From assembly GCA_025403435.1 (NCBI GenBank), contig CM046327.1, positions 10,718,218-10,782,217 of the forward strand: a stretch of DNA of 64,000 bases, given 5' to 3'. Position numbers and translations under genes: made by a program. Origin of the DNA: Artocarpus heterophyllus (taxonomy: Eukaryota; Streptophyta; Magnoliopsida; Rosales; Moraceae). Position 1 is the first letter of the stretch; every line of letters begins with the position of its first letter. The notes beneath the pieces are model-generated. The model saw nothing but the letters and a program-made list of their open reading frames with translations. It ran no database searches and was not told the DNA's origin. Shown here piece after piece: positions 51,054-62,782 of this stretch.

Positions 51054-54000
51054 ATGGCAGAAGCAACTCAAACACAATCAAAGAGATACCATTCTAAACA
51101 CTCAAACACCAACAACGTCAATTCCAATATGGGTCCATCAAACCCATACTTTGTTCGTCATTTAGATAGCGCCGGTCACATGCTCGTTCCAACAAAATTG
51201 AATGGTGCAAATCCATGATTCAAGCTCTCATAGCCAAGAACAAAACACAAAATTGGCTTTGTTGATGGTTCCATCGAACCACCTTCAGAAACAGAACAAC
51301 CAGCGTAATATGAACTATAGAATCAATGTAATAGCATGATTTTATCATGGCTTACTCACTCGGTGGAGCCAGATCTGGCCAGGGGATCGTTCATGCCAAG
51401 ATTGCATGTCAAGTATGGGAAGATTTCAAAGATCAATACTCACAAAAGAATGCACCAGCAATCTTTCAAATCCTGAAATCTCTGACCTCTCTCTCACAAG
51501 GAACTATGACAGTCTCAGCCTATTTCACAAAACTCAAAGGCCTTTGGGACGAGCTAGAGACATATCGACCTCTTCCCACCTACAACCAAATGAAAGCACA
51601 CATCAAACAGAGAGAAGAAGATCGGATGATGCAATTTTTCATGGGTCTTAACAGCACCTACAATGTTGTTCGTACAAACATTCTCATGATTTCGCCGTTG
51701 CCTAATGTGCGTCAAGCCTATTTCCTCGTTATTCAAGATGATATATAGTGACAAATGACAATGGAATCCACTGAGAACTTCTCCATCGCTGCTGCAATTC
51801 AGGGTCATCCAAATAGCTTCTCAAATAAATCAAAAGATGAGCAATATGAGCATTGCAATAGAGAAGGCTATACAATTGAAAATTGTTAGACTCTAAATTT
51901 TATTGCAAATATTGTGATAAAAGAGGCCATACTGAGGACAAGTGCAAGTTTAATAATGGGACCTGGACTCCCAACAACACAGGGACCCAAGGTAACCGAC
52001 AAAATCAATTACAACAACAACAATGCAGGTTTCAAGGGAATGTATCTAATTCCTCTTCTATTGCAAATATCACTAACTCTTCTCAAGCTATGCATGGACT
52101 TCATCAGCATGACATTAGTAAATTAGCCCAAATCTCTAACCCGATCAATTCTTCACATGTGTTTTCTACAAAGCAACTTCAACAACTTGCTCATGCCTTG
52201 TCAATGATAAATGCAAATCATGTTGCTGGTAAAAACAACACATATGCAAATGCTGCAAGTCTGTCTTTTTTTGCGAATGCTTTAATTAATTCTATATTCA
52301 CTAAGCCTCGGATTTTGGATAATGGAGCCACTGACAACATTGCTTTTGATTCTACACTTTTCGCTCAAACAAAATACTCACCAATACCCATTGTTAATTT
52401 ACCCACTGGGTCTTCTGCTCCTATCACTTCAACTAGCGCCATACTATTTAATTATGATATCACCTTAGACAATGTTTTATGTGTCCTAACTTTTCACTTA
52501 AATTTGATTTCTATAAGCAAAATTTGAAATCCTTCATTGAATTTGCATACACTCAATTCCATGCCTACATTAAAGTAGTCAGAGTAGACAACGGCTCTGA
52601 ATTCCTTTCTCTGAGAAATTTCTTTCAGTGTTGTGGCATTGAATATCAACGCACTTGCGTTTACACTCCACAACAAAATGGAGTTGTTGAACGTAAACAT
52701 CATCATATTCTCATCATAGCACATGCGTTACTTTTCCAATACAACTTACCTCTTACCTTTTGGGGTGAATGTGCTTTGACTACTGTATACCTCAGTAATC
52801 GCCTACCATCACCATTGCGATCTAATAAATCACCTTTCGAATTGCTATACAATCACCCACCATTACTTGATCACTTGAAAGCTTTTGGTTGTCTATGTTA
52901 TGCGACAGTTGTACATCCCATTCATAAATTTGATCCCTATGCCAAGCGTTGCATCTTTATTAGATATCCCACCAGTCAAAAAGGTTACAAACTATATAAT
53001 TTAGAGAGTAAGAAATTTTTTGTAAGTCATGATGTCAAATTTTGTGAAACCGCTTTTCTTTTTTCTGCCACTTTAACTCCACCAAACCCCAATTTTGTGT
53101 TGCCTAATATTATTCCTAACACCACGAAGAATTTACCCACTACATCGCTCCTCCCCGCCAATGCTCCATCTAATCCACTTCAACAAATTAAGCCACCCAA
53201 TACACATTAGTCCTCATCTCCCACCCACATGCCTGCTACACCCAACATTTCTTCAAGTCCTACTCCATCTTCAACATTCTCACCTCAAGCAAAACCCCCT
53301 ATACTTTCTTTAGAAACTTTAGACTCTACTACTTCCTCCATTCTCCCATTGCAACAATCCATTTGTCCTAAGCAACCTCTGACATGACATAGAGACTTCA
53401 TAATGTCATCTCAAATCAATCACTCTTCCTCAATACCAAGTCCTACACCAGGTACTCGATATCCACTTTCTCATTTTATTTCCTACTCATATCTCTTCTT
53501 TGCCAATTGTACTCTTCTAGCTAACATTTCAGGCCATACAGAGCCTAAAAACTATGCTCAGCCTATCCTTAATCCACTTCGGCGATAGGCCATGGATGCC
53601 AAATTAGAAGCATTAAAAAAAAAACAACACCTAGAGTTTGGTTCCACTGCCCATTGGCCATAAACCAATCGGTTGCAAATGGGTCTACAAAATAAAATAA
53701 AATCTGATGGCACTATCGAGTATTATAAGGCTCGTCTTGTTACTAAGGGATATAATCAAGTTGAGGGTATCTACTATCAAGAAGCTTTCTTACCTATAGC
53801 CAAGCTCACTACACTTCGATGTCTTCTTAGTGTTGCTACTACCTGTCATTGGTACATTCGCCAATTAGATGTCCAGAATGCTTTTCTTCATGGCAACTTG
53901 CATGAGGTAGTATACATGGAGCTTCCACCTGGTCTTCACCAGTGGGGGGAGAACATTGTATATCAGCTCAATAAGTCTCTTTATGGACTCAAATAGGCAA

Positions 54001-55071
54001 CAAGAAACTGGTTCTCCACTTTTTCAAAAGCCATCCAAAAAGTTGGCTATCAACAATCAAAGGCTGGTTATTCTCTTTTCACCAAGGCCTAAGGTACCTC
54101 ATTCACTACAGTCCTTATCTATGTTGATGACATACTTCTCACAAGAAATAATCTTCAAGAAACGGAACGTCTCAAAAAATTTCTTCTCAAATGCTTTCGT
54201 AACAAAGATCCTAGAGACTTGAAATATTTTTTGAGCATTTTCTCCCATTCTAAGAAATGCATTTTTATGTCTCAAAGAAAGTTTGCATTAGACATTCTAC
54301 AAGAATCAGGACTTCTAGGCGCACGCCCTGACAAGTTTCCAATGGAACAAAATTTGAAACTCTTTCCCACAGATGGAGTATTAATGACTGGTCCAACTAA
54401 ATACAAAGATTGGTAGGTAGATTGATCTATCTAACTATCACAAGGCCTGATATAGTCTATTCAGTTCGTACACTAAGCCAATTCATGCAAGAACCTTGAA
54501 AACCTCATTGGGATGTTGCCATACAAATCCTCGAATACATCAAAGGAACTCCTAGTCAAGGTTTACTATTACCTTCCACCAATAGCCTTGCCTTGAAAGC
54601 TTTTTGCAATTCAGATTGGGGAGGTTGTCGTGCCACAAGACGGTCAGTTACGGGATATTGAATCTTTCTTGGAATTCTTTCATTTCATAGAAATCCAAGA
54701 AACAAACCAACATTTCTAGATCAGTAGCTGAAGCTAAATATTGAGCTATGGCCAACACATGTTTAGAATTGATTTGGTTGCGCTATATATTACAGGATTT
54801 AAAAGTCCTACAAGTAGCTCCTACACTGTTGTTTTGTGATAATCAGGCAGCTTTGTAAATTGTAGCAAATCTTGTTTTTCATGAGCGTACAAAGCACATC
54901 GAAATAGACTATCGCATTGTTCGAGAAGAAATGCAAGCTGAAATGATTAGTCCTTCTTATATGTCCTCGCACTCTCAATTAATGGATGTATTTACTAAAG
55001 CATTGGTAAAAGATCAATTTGTGAGTCTACGCAACAAGTTAGGACTTCATGATATTCACTCTCTAACTTGA
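51054..55071 (+). pseudogene. Decayed gag-pol of old Copia, integrase front missing
   Basis: Pieces in order: Gag start at 51054 (MAEATQTQSK), Gag body 51347-51748, zinc knuckle CKYCDKRGHTEDKC (about 51904-51945), protease with DNGAT in place of DSGAT (about 52318), integrase C-terminal part from the second catalytic Asp (RVDNGSEF, about 52580) through 53210, reverse transcriptase 53660-54230 with YVDD at 54120-54131, and RNase H to 55071. The sequence passes from the protease tail straight into mid-integrase near 52490, so the zinc finger and first Asp are deleted. In-frame stops and shifts separate most pieces, for example TAG after GLK near 53994. It cannot make a working polyprotein. Confidence 0.93.
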
Positions 55072-55078
55072 GGGGGAG
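55070..55078 (+). other. Polypurine tract of old Copia
   Basis: GAGGGGGAG directly precedes the 3' LTR. Confidence 0.88.
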
Positions 55079-55312
55079 TATTAAGAAATATCATTGTAAA
55101 TATATTATCATATTCTATGTATATTTACTTTCCTAAAGTAGTGTACATCAAATCCCCCTGATAGTGGATCACGAATTCTAAGCCTTAGAAATAGGTAAGA
55201 TTATATGGTGTATTTATGTATATATATCGTGTACTAATAATGAAATATACTAGAGAGAAAGCATCAAACCAACTATCTATTATTCATTCTCCAAGAATTG
55301 TTATTATTTAAA
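55079..55312 (+). repeat. 3' LTR of old Copia
   Basis: Pairs with 50739-50978 and is followed by AGTTC. Confidence 0.9.
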
Positions 55313-55317
55313 AGTTC

Positions 55318-57548
55318 AGTAAAAAAAAAAAAAGTTTAGTAGAGCACATTTCAAAGGAAAAAAGTTTTAAGAGGAAAAATTAGATAGTTAATTATTTATG
55401 AGGTATATATAAAAAGTAATTGAGTGACTTGCATAACAAAAATGTCTAGATAGGAAGACATATGAGAAGATATTATTTGAAGGGAACAATAAGAGAAAAA
55501 CATTTATGAGGGTCGTAGTTAAAAAAAATTGACTAAATTTTTTATAAGTAATCCCACATTTAAAAAATAATTGTATTAATAAGAGTAGATTAAGGAAAAA
55601 AAAAGTTGCCTGAATAGAAAGGAATAAGAATGAAACTTGAAAGTCATGCTTAATAAAATATATAATATTTTAGAGATGTAAAAGAATATGCAACAATGAT
55701 AAATAAAAAAAGTATTTTAATAATACACATTAAGAAAGATAATTTAATAAAATGGATCTAAAATATACATGATGTTAGAGATAGTGTAGCAAAAAAAAAA
55801 AAGAACATATATAAGAAGGGACAATAATGAAGTACTAAAGATGCAGGAGGGAGAATAGAAAGAAAAAAAAAGGGAGACAAAAAGAAAAAATGATGAAAAA
55901 AGGCAAAAAGAAAAAATAAAAAGAAAAAGAAAAAGCAAAAGAAAAAGAAAAAGAGGTGGAAAAAGCAAAAAATAAAAAAAAAGGATAAAAAGAGAAAGAA
56001 GAAAAAAGAAAGAAAGAAATCTAAACGTGGAGGAAACTAATAGAATTTTGACTTGTAAAAGACTTAAACTTTTATCTTAGAAGGTCAACTTGTAAGTAGA
56101 AAGTTGATGTTTATTGTTATGTTTTAACAATATGAGACTCAGGTTTTATTTTTTATTTTTTATTTTTTATTTTTACCTCCGCATGGTGGTGCTACTAATT
56201 TTGTATTGGATGGATCGAACCACTTGTATAAGCTGCTTGGGTTTGATTCCATGATGGAATTTGAACTTGTAAGGACTTGAATTTCCATCTTAAAAGGTCA
56301 ACCTATTAAGTGGAGAAACTCAATATCTTTGTAAGTTGATGTTTATTGTTATATTATAACGATATGGAACTTTAGTGCCATTACCTTTTATAGAAAAGTC
56401 CCTTCCTTTCCACACATCAAATGTGCATAAAATATGTGATTGCTTCTTTTCTATATGTTAGATTAGATTAGATCTCACAAGTAATTATTATATAAAACAT
56501 ACTCCCAATTTATTAACGCATTGTAGAGATCTTTTTTTAATTATTTTATGTCAAAGCAATTTATAAGGCATAGACTGAAACAAGTGAAATCAAAAGACAT
56601 TACTTCAGCTATTATAGGTACATAAGAATTAAGAAGAAATGATCTAAAGTGTCATCCACTTGCTACGGCTTACTATTTAATGTTATAAAACAAACAAAAA
56701 ATTAAAAAAAAAATTTGAATGATAAGAAACATACACGCATAGAAGAAATATCCTCACCCCTTTTAAAAAAAAAAGACTTCATAGTGTCAACATTGCTTGA
56801 ATCATAATAAAATCATAGGCATATTATTTGAGCCTTATATGACTTTCTATTAATTTGATATATAAATATAAATGTTTGTTTTCAATTTTATATATTCTAA
56901 AATATAAAAGATGTTGGAGAAAAATTCCGTCCAATGCTAATCCAACGACCTTAGAAAAAATTGGTGATTAAACGAACAAATAAGCTAAGAAAATCAGATA
57001 GATCACTAAAAGAACACAAATAGTCTTAGAAAAATGGTAAAAACAAAGTGAAGAAATCACAAGATAATTGTATTCAAAGTTCTCCTTATTCCTCTCAAAT
57101 TAAAAGAATTTATGGTGCATAGGAAATTAAGGAATTAATTCTCCAATAATTTTGAGAGTTATTTTTCTCTTATTAAATTATTAAATCATTCACCTCATTA
57201 ACGTTGCAACTAAAATCACAATTATCATAATTTGATCCTTGGACATTTAACACCTTTAATTACCGACCGTTTCTCCATTCGATGATGTTTAGCAACCTTT
57301 AATATGTCTGTTGTAGCCCCAACTCTCACCTATTTTGCTTTTTATGGTTTTTCTTGATATTCTTTTATTATTAATATTTTTCTTGAAATATCTTTAAATA
57401 TGAGACAATTTTTTTTATTAATCACAAAATTTTTATCCTCGCAAAACCCATCTAAAAGTAGACAATTTGTTATTTTTTAAACTTAAAAAGTGAGAGAATC
57501 GAGCCTTGAACTCTACATGAACAACAAAATCAAGCTCCCAAATCAAGA
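55318..57548. other. AT-rich intergenic with polypurine tract
   Basis: At 55855-56020 nearly all bases are A or G (AAAAAG-type repeats), which explains the Phe/Leu/Ser-rich frame on the opposite strand. No gene is recognised. Confidence 0.6.
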
Positions 57549-57825
57549 AGATTTTGACAAAAGGGTCAAAAAAAATTCATAATTGAGAAAATGACTTTCT
57601 TTTTGTAAAAAAAACATGCTTTTTTAAGCAGATAAACTGTCGTATTTTTTTTAAAAAAGACGAAAATAACTGTAACGAGAAGAGAAACCTCAACAAAATA
57701 AAAAAAAAAAAACTAAAACAATTTTCATGCCCAAAAAATATATTTTTTTACATCAAAAAATTACAAAAAAAAAAAACATTTACTTAAAATTATTTTTTCT
57801 TAAAGTTACTTCCCAAAATCCCGAA
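57549..57825 (+). repeat. Small dispersed repeat, copy 2
   Basis: Second copy of the 47050-47330 repeat, same orientation. Confidence 0.65.
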
Positions 57826-58362
57826 GGTCCCAATTTTTTCGTGAAAAAAGTGGGAAATGTGACATTCTAAACAAACCACAATGGGACGTGTCAACATCAG
57901 GGAAACGGCTATGACAATCACAGAAAACGATGACACATGTTGTCGTATTTGTGTTGGGCCTCCCTGAATTCCTCAACAGCCATTTCGTTTTCGCGTTCAA
58001 AAGTTACAAATATATTTACCACCAAACTTTCGGTCAAGAATTTAGTCTAACATCACCACCACCACCAACAACAACAACAACAACTAGTAAGAGAAAGACA
58101 TAAAACAAACAAACCCAAAAAAATAAAAAAAAAAAGGCACATATGTACGTTTCTGAAGAAGCTCTTTCGTCTTGGCGATGAAAGCTAAGCTAAAGCAGAA
58201 GAGCATAATATTCATCCTCCATTAAATTCCTTCCATCATTCTCATGACTAATTCCATTATTCCATTCCTTCTTCCTCTTCAAGCTCTTTCTCTCTCTAGA
58301 TAAACCCTTCACTCTCTCTCTTTCTCTTTTTCTCTCATGACTCTACGATTCTCCACAGCACA
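57826..58362 (+). promoter_or_regulatory. Promoter region and 5' leader of the carrier gene
   Basis: Contains a CAC/AAC microsatellite (58052-58085) and a CT-rich leader (about 58265-58336). An ATG at 58337 starts a 24-codon upstream frame that ends at 58411, overlapping the main start in another frame. No clear TATA box was identified. Confidence 0.5.
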
Positions 58363-61013
58363 ATGCAAAGCGGAACGGAGAACAATACTGCCCTTCTCTC
58401 GCGCTTCATGATGGACCAATCCAGACCGTTCGATTGCCGCTTCTTCCCCGGCGGAGGAGGCCTTTTCCTCGATCCGACCCATGCCGTTTCTCCTTCCTTC
58501 GTCGCCTTGGTTTCATCGAACGCCGCCGTTTCGGATCCGGTTTCGGTTTCGGATTCGGTTCGGTGTCGTCGCGAAACGGTGCGTTTCTGGGGCCTGAAAC
58601 GACGCCGCTGCCGTGGCGTCGCAGGCGGAAGGGGAGGAGGGATGTTCTCGTCGGTGAGCTTGTCGTTAAAGGCGAATAGCGGCGATGGAGATGACGGTGA
58701 TGACGAGGGGTATGATCGAGAATCGAGGCAAGTTTTGGGGCAAAATGGGAATATTGTTAGCTCGCCGGAGGAGGCCGTGGCGGTTTACGAGGAAGGCGAC
58801 AAGTACGAGACTGTACGGGCCAAGGAGAAAAAATCTTCAGGCGCTTTCAACATGACCAAGCACCTCTGGGCTGGCGCTGTTGCTGCGATGGTCTCAAGGT
58901 TTCACTCTCTCATTTTTCCTCCTTTTGAATCAAAGTTAATATGTTTATATATTTTTTTGTTATTAGAAAGTGTTTTATTTTCGTCTTTAGATGACTAAAG
59001 CGTGTGTATATATGTGTGTGTGATTTATTAATCTGTTGTACCAGACAAAGACGACCGTTTTGCCATTTCAATGCGATTTTCCAGGAAAGTTCCAACTTTT
59101 GGGCTGACCAAACACAACCAGTCAAATACTAAGTTTAACATGAATTTCTTGATTTCCCAACGTTATTCGTAGGCAACTACTTAGTCTAAAATGATTTTCT
59201 TTATTTTCCAACGTTGTTCATGTTTTTATTTCGAGTCCACTAGCTAGACAAATTGTTCAGTGACACTTAAGAAATTTTAGTTAATAATACTTGTAGATGT
59301 ATCTGTATATTATTTTGCTCTGGCATTGTCGTTTAATATTCTGAACTCTTCAAACGTTGTTGTCTCATGAGAATGATTGGACTGTTTTGTCAGGACATTC
59401 GTTGCACCTCTTGAGAGACTAAAGCTGGAATACATGGTCCGAGGTGAGCAGAAGAACCTCTTTGAGCTCATTAGAACTATTGCAGCTTCTCAAGGGCTTA
59501 AAGGGTTTTGGAAAGGGAATTTTGTTAATATTCTCCGTACGGCGCCTTTTAAGGCTGTTAACTTCTATGCCTATGATACGTATAGAAATCATCTCATGAA
59601 AATTTCTGGTAATGTGGAAACCACGAATTTCGAGAGGTTTCTTGCTGGTGCTGCAGCTGGGATTACGGCTTCTGTGCTCTGCATACCTATGGACACTGTA
59701 AGTAGTGAAGTTTCTCTATTTGGTTCGGATGGATTTTTGGTTGTTAAATGGAATTTCTCTTTCCCCTTTTCCCTTTGTTGGGAAGTATTTTAATGATCTT
59801 TTCAGCTCGTTGAAGTAGATATTAAAATGTAGTTAATGCATCAAAGATTATAACAACTTGGTAGTTACAAAAATGTAGTTATAGTTGTACTTCTGCTCAT
59901 GTTTTATGACTTTCTATTGAAAGGAGTTCATGCTTTTAGAACTTAATTGACGCCTATGCTTAGATTTTGTTGTGTATAGTTCAAAGAACTCGTGAAAAAT
60001 CTTTTCATGTGACCTTCTAAAACCAAATATTAGTTACTGATTGCTGTGTGTTCTACCGTTGAGTCATATCAAGTGCAAACTAACAAGTACCTATTAAGAA
60101 AACTATGAAGCATATATCTGTTGGAGAAAATTAGCTGAATTTCAATTAGTATTTTCATATCTCGATGGTTCATTGAGAAAGTTGGTTAAATTTTATTGGT
60201 TTAAGTATTTGCCATTTATTTATACCGTCCCATTGTTTGAAAGTGACTTTACTCCAAGATTAAAAAAACAACTTTCTCAGATCAGAACCATTATGGTAGC
60301 ACCTGGTGGGGAGGCCTTGGGTGGTGTAATTGGTGCTTTCCGCCACATGATCCAAACCGAAGGGTTCTTTTCTCTCTACAAGGGTTTAGTACCATCGATT
60401 GTGAGCATGGCGCCTTCAGGGGCAGTCTTTTATGGTGTTTATGATATATTAAAAGCAGCTTATCTGCATTCACCAGAAGGGAGGAAAAGAATCCGACGCA
60501 TGAAACAAGAGGGTCAGGATCTGAATGCTTTGCAACAACTTGAATTGGGTCCTATTAGAACATTACTCTATGGGGCAATTGCTGGTCTTTGTTCGGAAGC
60601 CACAACATACCCATTTGAAGTCGTGAGGAGACAGCTTCAAATGCAAGTTCGCGCTACAAGGTTAAGTGCATTGTCAACTTGTTTGAAAATTGTTGAGCAA
60701 GGAGGCATTCCGGCTCTGTATGCAGGATTAGTTCCAAGCTTATTGCAGGTACGCCTTGGGTCTTTGGTAATCCTTTAGTTCATTTGTACCATTGATGGAC
60801 AACAATTTTTATCTTCATGTTTTTAACTTTTGGATGTCATTGACTCCACAATTTGTTATGTGGAACACTCTGGATGGCATTATCTTTTGCTTAAAACCCA
60901 ACATAATGCCCTTTTTTTTTCGTTGTATTGACTTGCAGGTTTTACCATCAGCTGCCATTAGTTACTTTGTGTACGAGTTCATGAAGATTGTTCTCAAAGT
61001 GGAGTCCACATAA
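58363..61013 (+). CDS. BTL3: Mitochondrial carrier family protein, BTL3-like adenine nucleotide transporter
   Basis: Four exons with GT-AG borders (58363-58898, 59394-59697, 60281-60748, 60939-61013) give 460 residues. The three carrier repeats show their Px[DE]xx[KR] signatures: PLERLK (184-189), PMDTIR (277-282) and PFEVVR (391-396). Each has paired membrane helices, for example HLWAGAVAAMVS before the first signature. An N-terminal extension of about 160 residues, unusually long for a carrier, holds Arg-rich stretches (RCRRETVRFWGLKRRR) and a Gly/acidic segment; it may serve targeting. The family exchanges nucleotides or similar solutes across organelle inner membranes. BTL-type plant carriers are assigned as probable adenine nucleotide transporters, though substrate is not proven by sequence. 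The assignment to BTL3 rests on the long N-terminus, the carrier sequence and the neighbouring CDKC gene. The start at 58363 is the first ATG in this frame. Confidence 0.93.
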
Positions 61014-62782
61014 TATGTTTGATTTTCAAATTAAGGATACAGGTTTTCCTTTTACCTAATAATGAGATACACGTATTTTTACTTTTTTGAAGAAGCTCCT
61101 TGCAATGCTTCTTCATGGATTTTATGAGAGAATTGAGATGCGAAAACCTAAAAGTTCCTCGCATAAACCCAACATAAGTTGACAGAAATTAGCATCCAAT
61201 TCTCCACCTTGTTCCCTTGGCAGATTTTCAGAAAAAGATAGTTTGTTACGGTCTTCAATGTGGGAAGAAAGCAGATGGAATGCGACAAAACTTTATGCCA
61301 TTGTCTTTGTTTGTCACATAGAATGATTGTATGCTCTCTACTCTCAACTCTCTAGTTAAAATGAAACCGATGCCTAGTCTGTGTTCATCAACATTGCGAC
61401 TTGTGAGTGCGCCAATGGATTCGGTCAAACGACGCATCACACATCACTACTCACTAGTGATGTTATCTTTTTTTTTTTTTTTTTTTTTAAGAAAAAGGGT
61501 TGAAAACATAAATATATAATTATCATATCATACATAATGTACTGTACTTTTTTAATACATCTGTGCTACACAGTTTGTGAGCCACAAATTAAAACATAAA
61601 TATAATAAGTTGATAATCAGCAATAATATATAATAGTACGCTATAATACATTATTAGGACATTTTATAAAGTTTGACTTATGGTATGGAGGGTGCAACAT
61701 TGTCCATTGAACATAAAACAAAGGACTGCTGACTAAATTGAACATTATTTTTTCACCTAAAACTTCTGCACTCTTTAATTATCTTCGAATCCATAATATC
61801 TCTGCATAAAACAACTTGATAACGAATTTAGCATCCACGGCAAGAAGCTTGACCAGCAAAGTGAAAAGTTGACATAAATGTGTTTAGCTTCCAATTGAAA
61901 TATTAGTTGTAAATGACGTTTTAAGATTAAAAACTCTAGCATGTAAGAGCTTTACTCTGTAACAATTTTTTACTTTTTACTATAGTTGTTGAGAGTTTTA
62001 CACTGTTGTAACTAATGGGTTAGATTCCAAACACCCAAAAAAATAAGTTTGATTAGTGAACAAAATCGATCAAAGCCTATCACACCAGAAATTCATGGCA
62101 CGTTTTAACTTGTAGAACCTATTTTATTATTCTGACAAACTATAGCTTTATTTAGAGGATTATGAAGGAATATGAGGATCCACTTGATGTAAAAAAAATT
62201 ACATAGATTGGTCAAAATTTCATAAAAGGTAGTTTGAAGATTCTAAACTTGTAAAACTCAGTTGCCATAGATTTTTTTATATATATAAAATGGCATCGAT
62301 TTTAGGGTTATTGAAGAGGTTCACAAGACAAACAATTATAGTGTATAATTTCCTTTTGTGAACATAATTATAATAAATTTTCTACAACTAAAAGAAGACA
62401 TAACTTTTACATTAATAGTGAATCACTATAAATTTGTGTGTTCTCATTTGCTTTTTTTTTTTTTTTTCCCTTTTGTGAGATTTTTATTTGCTCCCGGTGA
62501 TATAAAATTAGGACATCTAATTCTAAATAATATGATCTCCGGTAAGAAATCATTATTTCCAAGACGTGCGACAATGGAACCAGAGAAGCACAAAAAGAAT
62601 ATACAAACCTAAAAGACACTTGCACACACACCCATACAGATTAGTCAGGACACCCCAAGCCTTGATAACAAATCATGGCTATGCAGAACCCAAATTTCAC
62701 TATCAAACATGGTCAAAATCACAGTTCCTTGTTAGGTCAATCTATCTTCCTACTTTCAAAGGTTTTTCTTTTCACCCTGCTA
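61014..62782. other. Spacer between convergent carrier and kinase genes
   Basis: Holds the 3' UTRs of both genes and a T-tract at about 61470-61488. No further gene is seen. Confidence 0.6.

Larger units (their letters stand above)
50739..55312 (+). mobile_element. Old, degenerate Copia retrotransposon
   Basis: LTRs of about 235 bp at 50739-50978 and 55079-55312 (both starting TATTAAGAAATATC, a decayed TGTTAAG). Primer-binding site TGGTATCAGAGC at 50982-50993, polypurine tract GAGGGGGAG at 55070-55078. The flanking AGTTC (50734-50738 and 55313-55317) is the likely target duplication. The LTRs differ at roughly one position in ten by eye, so it is far older than the nested pair. Family features (short LTRs, 4.6 kb) differ from the 9.7-kb elements. 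Confidence 0.92.

Noticed and set aside
55744..55968. Phe/Leu/Ser-rich - strand ORF
   Set aside because: Product of an A/G-only low-complexity tract.
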